Shown: positions 1 through 7,271, counted from the stretch's first letter. The stretch: DNA of 24,309 bases from Pseudomonadota bacterium (GCA_023424095.1 JAFAEG010000144.1:1-24309), one strand, 5' to 3'. The notes: generated by a model from the letters alone, not told the origin. A program made the numbers and translations.

Positions 1-44
1 CAATAAGGGCAGAACATCTTAGTGTAGATCTCGATACGCGGCAT
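1..44 (-). CDS. grxC: Glutaredoxin 3 (GrxC), N-terminal fragment cut by window edge
   Basis: Only the first 14 codons plus two bases are present. They read M-P-R-I-E-I-Y-T-K-M-F-C-P-Y followed by TG, consistent with the CPYC dithiol active site that opens glutaredoxins. The first beta strand (IEIYTK) and the position of the active-site Cys at residue 12 fit GrxC. The start ATG at 44 is preceded by an AAGGGA ribosome-binding sequence about 8 nt upstream. The gene lies 49 nt downstream of comF on the same strand, a common alphaproteobacterial order, and is probably cotranscribed with it. The family reduces glutathione-mixed disulfides in the cytoplasm. The call rests on a very short stretch, but the motif is characteristic. 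Confidence 0.85.
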   Translation of the reverse strand, partial: MPRIEIYTKMFCPY

Positions 45-93
45 TCGTTCGTCCCTTTCTGCCGGCTACGCGTCGCGGCGCGTCTCCTATCTG

Positions 94-837
94 TCAATCC
101 TCGCCGCGGATCACCCGCGCCCAGCACAGCACGCCGATTTCCGCCGCGCCCGCCCGCTTCAGTACGCGGGCGCAGGCGCCGACCGTCGCGCCGCTGGTGA
201 AAACGTCGTCGATCAGCAGGATGTTGCGTCCCGCAATCTCTCCGGCGTGGCGCGGGTTCACGCCGAACGCGCCGCGCACCACGCGCCGCCGTTCGGCCGG
301 CCCCATATGCTTGAGCGGTGGCGTCGCCTTGGTCCGCCGCAACAGGTCGCGGGCGAAGCCCAGCCCCCGCCGCCGCGCGAGCGCACCCGCGATCAACGCC
401 GACTGATTGTAACCCCGCCGCCAGATCCGCCAGCGATGCAGCGGCACCGGCACCAGCAGGGGCGCGTCGAAGGCGGCGAGATGCCGTTCCATCAACCCTG
501 CCATCGTTTCGGCCACGCCCGGGCGGCGGCCATATTTCAGCTTCAGCGCGACGTCGCGGGCCAGTTCGCCATAGGCGACGGCGGCACGCAGCCGGTCGAA
601 CGGCGGCGGCTCCGCCATGCAGCCCGCGCAGGTCAGCTCCCCGCCCTCGTCATGATCGAACGGCAAGGCACAGCGCGCGCAGCAGGGCGGGCCGAGCAGG
701 TCCAGCCGCGCCCAGCAATCCGGACAGAAGGCGCCCTGCCGCTCGGTAATGCAGCCGCAGCCCGCGCAGCGTGGCGGCAGCGCGAAGTCCACGACCTGGC
801 GAAGCGCAGCGCGGGCGATCTGGGCAGCGGCCGGCAT
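94..837 (-). CDS. comF: ComF family protein (phosphoribosyltransferase-like)
   Basis: A 247-residue protein. The N-terminus has a double zinc-ribbon-like cluster of cysteines (C24, C27, C38, C41, then C53, C56, C70, C73). The C-terminus carries the PRPP-binding loop ILLIDDVFTSGAT (about 206-218) typical of type I phosphoribosyltransferase folds. The VPVPLHRWRIWRRGYNQS segment (about 129-146) is the ComF hallmark. The family takes part in DNA uptake/competence in some bacteria; in alphaproteobacteria the role is mostly untested. The frame stays open back to 1005 across the tRNA gene, but conserved sequence begins at the ATG at 837, so I used that start. grxC follows 49 nt downstream, so an operon is likely. 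Confidence 0.92.
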   Translation of the reverse strand: MPAAAQIARAALRQVVDFALPPRCAGCGCITERQGAFCPDCWARLDLLGPPCCARCALPFDHDEGGELTCAGCMAEPPPFDRLRAAVAYGELARDVALKLKYGRRPGVAETMAGLMERHLAAFDAPLLVPVPLHRWRIWRRGYNQSALIAGALARRRGLGFARDLLRRTKATPPLKHMGPAERRRVVRGAFGVNPRHAGEIAGRNILLIDDVFTSGATVGACARVLKRAGAAEIGVLCWARVIRGED

Positions 838-884
838 TGCCTGTCTTGTGTGCCCGCTGGCGGCGCCGGGCAAGGGCCGCGCGG

Positions 885-913
885 TTGACAGGCCAGCATA
901 TCCCGCCCATGTC
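885..913 (+). promoter_or_regulatory. Candidate sigma-70 promoter of tRNA-Cys
   Basis: A perfect TTGACA (-35) lies at 885-890. After 17 nt comes CATGTC at 908-913, a weak -10 match, which would place the transcript start about 10 nt before the tRNA at 931. The -35 match and distance are seen in the sequence; promoter activity is inferred. Confidence 0.5.
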
Positions 914-930
914 GCCGCTCCGCACTCTGA

Positions 931-1004
931 GGCCCGATGGCGGAGTGGTGACGCAGAGGACTGCAAATCCTTGCACCCGGGTTCGATTCCCGGTCGGGCC
1001 TCCA
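931..1004 (+). tRNA. tRNA-Cys (anticodon GCA)
   Basis: A 74-nt cloverleaf. The acceptor stem GGCCCGA (931-937) pairs perfectly with TCGGGCC (994-1000). The anticodon stem gagga/tcctt encloses the loop CTGCAAA with anticodon GCA at 963-965. The T arm contains the GGTTCGATTCC-type loop, here flanked by a CCGG stem. The discriminator base is U (1001), as expected for tRNA-Cys, and CCA is genomically encoded at 1002-1004. It is divergent from comF. Confidence 0.97.
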
Positions 1005-1063
1005 CAGTGCGGTGCGCGCCTTAGCCGCGCCCTCTCATCCCGTGGATAAGCGTGCGATCGGCC

Positions 1064-1870
1064 CTATTGGGGCTCGAACGCATCGTAGATCGCCCGCGCC
1101 GCGGTGGCGATGACGGCGGGCCGATTCTCGCCGTAGCGCGCGAAGAAGGCGACCGCGATGCGGCGCCCCGTCGGCGTGACGAGATAGCCGACATCCCCGG
1201 TATAGCCGGAGAGCGTGCCGGTCTTGTGCTCCACCGTCGCACCCGGCGGCAGGATCCCCCGTATCCGGTTCGAGCCGGTGACGCAGCGCCGCATCATGTC
1301 GAGCAGGCGGGCGCGGCTGTCCGCGCTCAACGCCGGGCCGGAATTGATCACGCGCAAGAGGTTCAACATCGCGATCGGGGTGCTCGAATCGCGCACATCG
1401 CGCAGATCGCGCACATCGCTCAGTAATTGGGCGATGGTGCGATCGACGCGAATGCCCGTGAGGTCATGGGCGCGCAGCCAGCGGTCCACCGCGCCCGGGC
1501 CGCCGAGCTCGTTCATCAACAGATCGGTCGCGCGATTGTCGCTGCGCGTGATCATCACATCCATCAGCCGTTCGGCGGTGCTGCCGGCGATGACGTCATT
1601 CAGGCTGCGCCGCCCGGCGTCCACCTCGGCGAGATAGGCGGCGGCGACCGCGATCTTCATCGTGCTGGCCATCGGGAAGGCGACGTCGCCATTGATGCTG
1701 ACGCTCTGGCCCGTGCTCAGATCCACCGCCGCAATGCCATATTCGCCGGGATTTTCCGTCGCCGTCGTCGCGAGCCTTTGTTCCAGCCGCTCGAGCCGGG
1801 GCGCCACCTGCGCCGCAGCGGGTTGCGCGGCGGCGGCGAAAAGCCATGCGAGCAAGAGACCGAAGCGCAT
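1064..1870 (-). CDS. Secreted class A beta-lactamase-fold serine hydrolase, omega-loop Glu not evident
   Basis: A 268-residue protein. A signal peptide covers about residues 1-20 (MRFGLLLAWLFAAAA...). The class A landmarks are all present: S69-T-M-K72, S110-D-N and K216-T-G. The omega loop is odd. RVDR (141-144) aligns with the canonical RLDRWEPELN, but the residue at the catalytic Glu166 position is Ile146 and the Asn170 position is Leu150. The loop is two residues longer and contains a D-[VL]-R tripeptide repeated three times (152-160). The ATG at 1870 has GGGAG 6 nt upstream and is preferred over a TTG at 1885. Without the deacylating Glu the protein may be a penicillin-binding or slow-hydrolysing relative rather than a working beta-lactamase. 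It probably acts in the periplasm. The fold call is firm, the activity uncertain. Confidence 0.88.
   Translation of the reverse strand: MRFGLLLAWLFAAAAQPAAAQVAPRLERLEQRLATTATENPGEYGIAAVDLSTGQSVSINGDVAFPMASTMKIAVAAAYLAEVDAGRRSLNDVIAGSTAERLMDVMITRSDNRATDLLMNELGGPGAVDRWLRAHDLTGIRVDRTIAQLLSDVRDLRDVRDSSTPIAMLNLLRVINSGPALSADSRARLLDMMRRCVTGSNRIRGILPPGATVEHKTGTLSGYTGDVGYLVTPTGRRIAVAFFARYGENRPAVIATAARAIYDAFEPQ
1392..1418. repeat. Three tandem copies of a 9-bp unit inside the beta-lactamase-like gene
   Basis: The units CGCACATCG, CGCAGATCG and CGCACATCG follow one another (1392-1400, 1401-1409, 1410-1418). On the coding strand they encode three D-[VL]-R tripeptides in the omega-loop region. The 9-bp unit keeps the reading frame. 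Confidence 0.85.
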
Positions 1871-2098
1871 AGGAAACTCCCGCAAATCGATGGCCGGCAG
1901 ATGCGGCGCGAACGGCCCTCAAGATAACCGCGCGCGATTCCGGACGTAACCACCGCCAGGCGCCCTGCGCGGGCATTGGTCGGAAGAATGGCTCACCATG
2001 CCGCGCTCGGGCCGCGCCGGAGGAGAAAAGCTGGGAGCGACGGGCCCCGGACGCTTTTCACCGAAAGCTCACGAAACGGTCATGGCTTACATACCATT

Positions 2099-2126
2099 TT
2101 GACCTATCCGCGTTACCGTGTTAACT
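2099..2126 (+). promoter_or_regulatory. Candidate promoter of the TonB-dependent receptor
   Basis: TTGACC at 2099-2104 is followed after 16 nt by TTAACT at 2121-2126. It lies in a locally AT-rich patch about 80 nt before the start codon. The -10 match is moderate and overlaps the dyad at 2118-2135. Confidence 0.4.
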
Positions 2127-2135
2127 CTCTAACAC
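2118..2135. promoter_or_regulatory. Operator-like dyad GTGTTA-N6-TAACAC
   Basis: The 6-bp arms GTGTTA (2118-2123) and TAACAC (2130-2135) are perfectly complementary around a 6-nt spacer. They cover the predicted -10 region of the receptor promoter. The size and place fit a site for a dimeric repressor. The regulator is not identifiable from the window. Confidence 0.45.
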
Positions 2136-2204
2136 AGGCGGGCATGGGGCCTTCACATATCGTCCAGGCGCCGAGCGGCGCCGCTTCATTAGGGGAGGCG
2201 TAAG

Positions 2205-4403
2205 TTGCGCCCGATTTTCTTGCTGTCTGCCGCGATGTTGCTGCCGGCCTCCGTCGCACAGGCGCAGACGCCGCCCGCAACGCCGGCCCCCACGCCTGCA
2301 CCAACGCCCGCCCCGCAAACACCGGCCGCCGAGACCGGCGAGGCCGCAGCGCCGCCGGCGGAGGAAGAGAATGTCATGGTCGTGCGCGCCGCGCCGTCCG
2401 ACCAGCGCACCGCGATCGACCGCGAAACCTATATCGTCCGCGACACGGCGGAGGCCCGCTCGTCCAACGCGCTCGAGATCCTCGGCCGCATCCCCGCAAT
2501 CACCGTGCAGCCGGACAATAGCGTCCGCCTGCTCGGCACCACCGGCGTCACCGTGCTGGTCGATGGGCGCCCCTCGCCCAACCCGAACGTGCTGCGCGAC
2601 CTGCAGGGTTCGGAAATCGCCCGGATCGAGGTCGTCTCGAACCCCAGCGCGCAATTCTCCGCCTCCGGCACCGGCGGCGTCATCAACATCATCACCCGGC
2701 GGACCGCGCCCGGCGGCCTGCGCGGCTCGGTCACCGCCAGCATCGGCAGCTATGAGAGTTTCGAGCTTCGCGCGGCGCCCAGCTGGACGGGCGGCCGTTG
2801 GACGATCAACGCCAATATGGGGATCACCAGCAACGGCTCGGAAACCCAATCCATCCGCGCGCGGATCAGCCTCGATCCCGCCAGCCCCGTTCCCGACATC
2901 ACCGACACTCAGGACACGGAAGCCAGGTTCGAATTCGCCAATGCCGGCGGCCAGATCAGCTATCGCCTGACCGACAAGAAGACGCTGACCTTCCAGGGTG
3001 GCCTGATCACCGGCGAGGGCAACAATGTCAGCGATTCGTTGATCACCATCGCCGGCGCCCCGGGCGCGCCGATCAGCCAGCAGATCAGCAACGTCTTCAA
3101 TTACCAGGCCTATAGCGCTGCCCTGGAATATCGCGCCGAGGGCAGCCGCCAGGGCGAATTGCTCACCACCTCGTTCCAGCAATACCGGTTCGACCCGACC
3201 AGCGCGGTGGTGACGGATTTCGACACCGGCACCTTCCTGTTCAACGCCGACGGTTTCTCCCGCGGCCGGATCTTCAAGCTCGACTATGTCCGCCCGTTCA
3301 GCGGGAACCGGCGGCTGCTGGTCGGCGGGTCGGCCAACAACACCTATGATTTCAACCGCGTCGAGATTGGCGGCGACCTGCCGCTCGGCGCCAACCCCTT
3401 CCCGCCCGTCTCAACCATCGACGGCGAGTTCACCGAGGGCGCGGTCTATGGCAGCTACCAATTCCCGCTGCTGGGCGGGACCCTGCTGGCCGGCATGCGG
3501 GTCGAAGGCCGCAATTACGAATTCGCCGACTCGACGCTCGGCGACGGTCCGAACGACGTCCATTTCTTCCCCAGCCTGCATTTCGAACGCGGCCTGGGCG
3601 GCGGCTTCAACGGCAATGTCAGCTATTCGCGCCGGATCAGCTGGCCCGCCGTGCAGCAGCTGGCACCGGTGCTGCGCTTCGGCGATTCCACCACGGCCTT
3701 CGCCGGCAATCCGAACCTGCGCCCGGAGCTGACCGACAGCCTCGAGGCGCGGGTCCGTGGCCAGGTCGCCGGCCAGACCATCTCCTTCACCACCTTCGCC
3801 CGCCTCACCGACGATCTGTTCTCCACCCTCGCCACTTTGACCGACGAAGGCGTGCTCATCTCGAGCCCGGTCAATGTCGGCAGCCGCACCGATCTGGGCG
3901 CGAGCATCGCGGTGCAGGGCTCCTTCATCCAGGGCCTCAGCTACACACTGAACGCCAACCTCATCGCGCGCGAGGTCGAGCGCGAGACTTTGGGTCTGGT
4001 GCAGGTCGCTCGCAGCACCAATTACAGTGCCACCGTCCAGCTCGACTATCGCGACGGGCAGGACGGCCGCCGCGGCGCCGACCGGGTCACCCTGACCGCC
4101 AATTTCTCCGGCCCCTATGATGATGGCCTGATCGAGCGCTCCGCCTTCGTCCGCGCGAGCGCCTCCTGGTCGCACGCGATCACCGACCGGATCTCCTCGA
4201 TCGTCTCCGTCGACGACATTTTCGGCACCGAGTTCCGCTCGACCACTTTCTCCGACACGGCGCTGACGCGGACCACCAATTTCTCCGACGGCCCGCGCTT
4301 CAAGCTGGCTTTGACCTACAGCCTGGGTCGCCCCGGCCAGCCGCAGCAGCCGCAGCCGCAGGGACCGGCCATGCCGGGCATTCCCATCCCGGGCGCGCAA
4401 TGA
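2205..4403 (+). CDS. TonB-dependent receptor (outer-membrane beta-barrel family)
   Basis: A 732-residue outer-membrane receptor. It has a signal peptide (1-20, ending ASVAQA), a Pro/Ala/Thr linker of PAPTP type (about 22-52), a possible TonB box near ENVMVV (55-60), a plug domain (about 70-170) containing RIEVVSNPSAQFSASGTGGVINI (from residue 140), and a long C-terminal barrel. The start is a TTG at 2205, supported by AGGGGAGG 6 nt upstream and by a complete signal peptide; a later ATG at 2235 would leave only a short hydrophobic stretch. The last barrel strand (KLALTYSLG) is followed by an unusual Pro/Gln-rich tail of about 25 residues, whereas most barrels end at the final strand. The substrate cannot be inferred. 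It is likely transcribed alone from the promoter at 2099, with a dyad suggesting repression. Confidence 0.93.
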   Translation: MRPIFLLSAAMLLPASVAQAQTPPATPAPTPAPTPAPQTPAAETGEAAAPPAEEENVMVVRAAPSDQRTAIDRETYIVRDTAEARSSNALEILGRIPAITVQPDNSVRLLGTTGVTVLVDGRPSPNPNVLRDLQGSEIARIEVVSNPSAQFSASGTGGVINIITRRTAPGGLRGSVTASIGSYESFELRAAPSWTGGRWTINANMGITSNGSETQSIRARISLDPASPVPDITDTQDTEARFEFANAGGQISYRLTDKKTLTFQGGLITGEGNNVSDSLITIAGAPGAPISQQISNVFNYQAYSAALEYRAEGSRQGELLTTSFQQYRFDPTSAVVTDFDTGTFLFNADGFSRGRIFKLDYVRPFSGNRRLLVGGSANNTYDFNRVEIGGDLPLGANPFPPVSTIDGEFTEGAVYGSYQFPLLGGTLLAGMRVEGRNYEFADSTLGDGPNDVHFFPSLHFERGLGGGFNGNVSYSRRISWPAVQQLAPVLRFGDSTTAFAGNPNLRPELTDSLEARVRGQVAGQTISFTTFARLTDDLFSTLATLTDEGVLISSPVNVGSRTDLGASIAVQGSFIQGLSYTLNANLIAREVERETLGLVQVARSTNYSATVQLDYRDGQDGRRGADRVTLTANFSGPYDDGLIERSAFVRASASWSHAITDRISSIVSVDDIFGTEFRSTTFSDTALTRTTNFSDGPRFKLALTYSLGRPGQPQQPQPQGPAMPGIPIPGAQ

Positions 4404-4408
4404 GCGCG

Positions 4409-4434
4409 GCTCCTCTGGCGCGGGCCAGGGGAGC
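4409..4434 (+). terminator. Strong hairpin after the TonB-dependent receptor
   Basis: Arms 4409-4419 and 4424-4434 form an 11-bp GC-rich stem with one G-U wobble and a GCGG loop, 6 nt past the receptor stop. There is no T run after it, so it may act as a terminator only with help or as an mRNA 3-prime stabiliser. Confidence 0.5.
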
Positions 4435-4449
4435 AGGCCGCTTCCAATC

Positions 4450-4478
4450 TTGACTCTGCGGGCGCTTTGCTTTCTAGG
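4450..4478 (+). promoter_or_regulatory. Candidate promoter of rplQ
   Basis: TTGACT (4450-4455) is followed after 17 nt by TCTAGG (4473-4478), leaving a leader of roughly 115 nt before rplQ. It lies just after the receptor hairpin, which fits an independent transcription unit. Confidence 0.5.
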
Positions 4479-4598
4479 GGCGGCGCACGCGGGGCCTTGA
4501 TCGGCTCCGTTTTGCATTTGGGGTTTGGGCCGTCCCCCGTTCGATGGCCTGGCCGGATTTACCTGAAACGGAATCCGGACGAACGAAGGAATGAGACC

Positions 4599-5024
4599 AT
4601 GCGCCATCGCGTCGCCGGCCGTAAGCTGCAGCGTACCTCCACCCACCGCACCGCCATGTTCCGCAACATGGCCGCGGCCCTGATCAAGCACGAGCAGATC
4701 ACCACCACGACCGCCAAGGCCAAGGAGCTTCGGCCCTATGTCGAGAAGCTGATCACGCTCGCCAAGAAGGGCGGCCTTTCCAATCGCCGCCTCGCCCACG
4801 CCCGTCTGCTGGACGACGCGCAGCTGACCAAGCTGTTTGACGTGCTGGCCGAGCGTTATGCCAGCCGTAATGGCGGCTACACCCGCATCATCAAGGCCGG
4901 CATCCGCGCTTCGGACGCCGCCCCGATCGCCATCATCGAGTTCGTCGACCGCGACGAGAGCGCCAAGGGCCAGGACAGCGGCCCGGTGATGGGCGACGAC
5001 GAGGACATGGACGAAGCCGCCTGA
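4599..5024 (+). CDS. rplQ: 50S ribosomal protein L17
   Basis: A 141-residue protein starting MRHRVAGRKLQRTSTHRTAM, the strongly conserved L17 N-terminus. It continues through TTTTAKAKELRPYVEKLITLAK (about 37-58) and the GGYTRIIKAGIRASDAAPIAIIEFVD core (about 92-117). An acidic tail (GDDEDMDEA) follows. The ATG at 4599 has AAGGA 8 nt upstream. It binds 23S rRNA near the exit tunnel in the large subunit. It is usually the last gene of the alpha operon after rpoA; here the gene upstream is a TonB-dependent receptor and rplQ seems to have its own promoter and terminator. Confidence 0.98.
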   Translation: MRHRVAGRKLQRTSTHRTAMFRNMAAALIKHEQITTTTAKAKELRPYVEKLITLAKKGGLSNRRLAHARLLDDAQLTKLFDVLAERYASRNGGYTRIIKAGIRASDAAPIAIIEFVDRDESAKGQDSGPVMGDDEDMDEAA

Positions 5025-5050
5025 GGCTTCTTCCCTGACCGGACAAATAA

Positions 5051-5076
5051 GGGGTCGCTTCGGCGGCCCCTTTTTT
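5051..5076 (+). terminator. Intrinsic terminator of rplQ
   Basis: GGGGTCGC (5051-5058), loop TTCG, and GCGGCCCC (5063-5070) form an 8-bp stem with one T-G pair, followed at once by six T residues (5071-5076). It lies 27 nt after the rplQ stop. Confidence 0.93.
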
Positions 5077-5112
5077 GTGCTCGGGACCGCTGGGCGGCCC
5101 CTCATTTTTGCG

Positions 5113-5322
5113 TCAGGCGTCCGGCTCGCGGACCAGGATGTCGCCAGGCTGGCAATCGAGATAGGCACAGATCGCATCGAGCGTCTCGAAGCGGATGCCC
5201 TTCACCCGCCCCGATTTCAGCAGCGACAGGTTCGTCTCGGTGATGCCGACATGGGCAGCGAGGTCCTTCGACTTCGCCTTCCTGAGCGCCAGCATCACAT
5301 CGAGGCGGACGACGATCGCCAT
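5113..5322 (-). CDS. XRE-family HTH transcriptional regulator (YozG-like)
   Basis: A 69-residue single-domain Cro/C1-type helix-turn-helix protein (HTH_26 type). The recognition region is DLAAHVGITETNLSLLKSG (about 20-38), followed by the RFETLDAICAYLDCQPGDIL segment (44-63) seen in this small family. Its ATG shares one base with the stop of the upstream DUF2975 gene (TGATG), so the two are translationally coupled. Such regulators are regularly paired with DUF2975 membrane proteins, and the likely target is the pair's own promoter. Candidate sites lie at 5814-5870. Confidence 0.93.
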   Translation of the reverse strand: MAIVVRLDVMLALRKAKSKDLAAHVGITETNLSLLKSGRVKGIRFETLDAICAYLDCQPGDILVREPDA

Positions 5323-5816
5323 CAGACGATCTGCTCATTGTCTTCGGCGACGCGCTGCGCTTCCTCGAGCAGGCGGGCGACGAAGAACAAGAGGCCGGTG
5401 ACGAACAGCATCAGCACCTCGCCGCTGTCGATCGCGAAGACGAAGACGCCGCTGGCCGCGAGGTGGAGGAAGGGCGGCAACAGAATCCCGCTCAGCACCG
5501 CCAAGAACAGGTAGAACGCGAAGGCGCGGAAGCGGCCGGCGGCGGTGAAGGTGCCGCCCTGCTCGACGATCCGCAACATCGCCGCAAGCTGCAGCAATGC
5601 GGTGGCGAGCAAGCCGGCGCAGAGCAACAGGATGATCGCCGCGCCGATGCCGGAGAGGCCGCCAGCATCGACCACCACCGTCACCATGCCGGTGATCGGT
5701 CCCACCAGCAGCATCCAGATGCCGACCAGTGCCGCCAGCCCGATCAGGCCAACGCCGCCCAGCGTGACCCAGCGCAGACGGCGTGCAGCGCGAGAGATTG
5801 ATGCGTTTCCGTTCAT
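5322..5816 (-). CDS. DUF2975 family integral membrane protein
   Basis: A 164-residue protein with four predicted transmembrane helices (about 17-39, 57-80, 98-120, 132-148). It has a basic N-terminus (SRAARRLRW) and the motif RIVEQGGTFTAAGRFRAFAF (82-101) between TM2 and TM3, typical of DUF2975. The function is unknown. In many bacteria it is encoded next to a small XRE regulator, as here, with a one-base stop/start overlap. The ATG at 5816 lacks a good Shine-Dalgarno and lies inside an arm of a 9-bp inverted repeat, which may matter for regulation. The open frame extends upstream to 6239 but that part is antisense to the protease gene and is not used. Confidence 0.88.
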   Translation of the reverse strand: MNGNASISRAARRLRWVTLGGVGLIGLAALVGIWMLLVGPITGMVTVVVDAGGLSGIGAAIILLLCAGLLATALLQLAAMLRIVEQGGTFTAAGRFRAFAFYLFLAVLSGILLPPFLHLAASGVFVFAIDSGEVLMLFVTGLLFFVARLLEEAQRVAEDNEQIV

Positions 5817-5870
5817 CGTATCATTTGCATCTTTTGTCGTTTTGCGATAATTTCTTTGCGAGATACGATG
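5814..5870. promoter_or_regulatory. Divergent control region with inverted and direct repeats
   Basis: CATCGTATC (5814-5822) and GATACGATG (5862-5870) are perfect 9-bp inverted copies separated by 39 nt. Between them TTTGCGA occurs twice in direct orientation (5841-5847, 5855-5861; 14-nt period), and a GATAAT -10-like hexamer lies at 5846-5851 on the plus strand. The pattern is compatible with operator sites for the XRE regulator encoded just downstream on the minus strand. The role is inferred. Confidence 0.4.
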
Positions 5871-5921
5871 GTAAGCACAAGCCGAGGCCAAGGCAAGCGG
5901 CCCGCACACAGGAGATACGCA

Positions 5922-7271
5922 ATGAACAACCGGCTCTATCTGGCCACCGCCCTGCTGGCCCTGGCGGCCCCGGCCAACGCACTCATCCTGCAGCAGTCCG
6001 CACCCGGCAATTCGACGACCGCGCCGGCCGCGGAGGCATCCGCGGAGGCGCAGGCCATCCCCGCGTGGCTGTCCGCCGCCGACCGCGGCGACATGGCGCC
6101 TTTGCACGAGGCGCTGCGCACCAGCCGGAATGCCGACGAGCGAGTCCTGCTCGACGCCCGCCTGGCGGCGAGCCGGGGTCTGGCCGTGCACCGCCGCCCC
6201 GAGCTGGCACGGCTGGCCGACGGGACAAACCCGGTCCATGCCCGGACCGCGCTGAACATCATCTCCTCGGGCGCCTTCGGGCAGGATGATTATGCCGCCG
6301 CCGCGACCGCCGCCGCGCGCCTAGCCGACCTGCTGCGCGCCGCCGGCGACACGCACGGCGCCGACGCCACCGGCCGCACGCGGGACCTTGCCAACCTGCT
6401 GGCGAGCGCCCCGGCGCAGCGCATCGACGGCGCCATCGCTTTGGCCTCCACCCCCCTCGTCCGGGATCAGGTCGGCCTGCCTCGAATCCGCATCGGCGTG
6501 AACGACGGAGAGGATCTGGCGGTGGTCGACACCGGCGCCGGCCTCACCGTGCTGTCGGCCGAGACCGCGCAGCGGCTGGGCGTGACCCTGCTGGAGGGCG
6601 ACACGCGGGTCGGCAATGGCGTTGCCTCCACGGTCGCGGTCCGCGCCGGCATCGCCGACCGGATGACCATCGCCGGCACCACAATCCGCAACGTGCCGGT
6701 CCTGATCATCGACGATTCCCAGCTCACCTTTCCGCAGGCCAACAATTACCGGATCACCTCGATCATCGGCCTGCCGGTGATGCGCGCGCTGCGCCGGGTG
6801 AAGCTCGATGCGACCGCCTTCACCGTCGAGGCGCCCCAGCCGTTCGACGCCGCCCGCCAGAATCTGTTCGCCGACAGCAACGATCTGCACGTGCCCGTGA
6901 CCGTCGGCGGCCGCGAGACCTTCCTGTTCATCGACACCGGCGCCAACCAGGTGATCCTGACCGAGCGCTTTGCTTCGGCCCATCCCGAGCTGATCGCGAC
7001 TTTGACCACCAGCGACCTGCGCACCGCCAGCGCCGGGGGCACGCGCACCCAGCGCAGCGCGGCCTGGACCAACCAGGAAATGCGGATCGGCGACCGCGCC
7101 GTGATCGTCCCGACGATCAGCATCGCGCTTGAGGCCGACGATCTGTCGCGCGAACATGCGGGCGTCCTTGGCTCGAGCGCGCTCAGGCTGTTCAGCAGCC
7201 ACACGTTCGACTTCCAGGCGATGCGCCTCGAATTGGGGGAACCGGTCGCGGTGGCCGCACCGGCGAGCTGA
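5922..7271 (+). CDS. Secreted two-lobed retropepsin-like aspartic protease
   Basis: A 449-residue protein. It has a signal peptide (1-20, ending APANA) and a helical Ala-rich N-terminal region (about 45-165). Two consecutive retropepsin-like lobes follow: VVDTGAGLTVL (201-211) with a closing IIGLPVM (281-287), and LFIDTGANQVIL (335-346) with GVLGSSAL (414-421). Each lobe supplies one DTGA catalytic motif, so both active-site aspartates (D203, D338) are on one chain, as in pepsin, whereas retroviral enzymes dimerise. The ATG at 5922 has AGGAG 8 nt upstream; the frame is open from 5856, but the signal peptide fixes this start. It lies 70 nt before a prolyl oligopeptidase gene. It is probably periplasmic; the substrate is unknown. 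Confidence 0.88.
   Translation: MNNRLYLATALLALAAPANALILQQSAPGNSTTAPAAEASAEAQAIPAWLSAADRGDMAPLHEALRTSRNADERVLLDARLAASRGLAVHRRPELARLADGTNPVHARTALNIISSGAFGQDDYAAAATAAARLADLLRAAGDTHGADATGRTRDLANLLASAPAQRIDGAIALASTPLVRDQVGLPRIRIGVNDGEDLAVVDTGAGLTVLSAETAQRLGVTLLEGDTRVGNGVASTVAVRAGIADRMTIAGTTIRNVPVLIIDDSQLTFPQANNYRITSIIGLPVMRALRRVKLDATAFTVEAPQPFDAARQNLFADSNDLHVPVTVGGRETFLFIDTGANQVILTERFASAHPELIATLTTSDLRTASAGGTRTQRSAAWTNQEMRIGDRAVIVPTISIALEADDLSREHAGVLGSSALRLFSSHTFDFQAMRLELGEPVAVAAPAS

Larger units (their letters stand above)
1871..2204. other. Intergenic region, 334 bp, no gene seen
   Basis: This lies between the divergently transcribed beta-lactamase-like gene and the TonB-dependent receptor. Neither strand shows a convincing coding frame. 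The right half is less GC-rich and holds a candidate promoter and an 18-bp dyad, annotated separately. The left half must hold the promoter of the hydrolase, but I see no confident hexamers there. Confidence 0.6.

Noticed and set aside
838..1005. Longer comF N-terminus
   Set aside because: The extension would be read through the antisense strand of tRNA-Cys and has no conserved content; the ATG at 837 begins the conserved protein.
1005..1040. Terminator for tRNA-Cys
   Set aside because: A short GGTGCG/CGCGCC pairing exists, but the loop is wide and there is no T run, so I do not call it.
3411..5177. Open frame of 588 codons on the minus strand
   Set aside because: It runs antisense across the TonB-dependent receptor, rplQ and the rplQ terminator, all of which are well supported.
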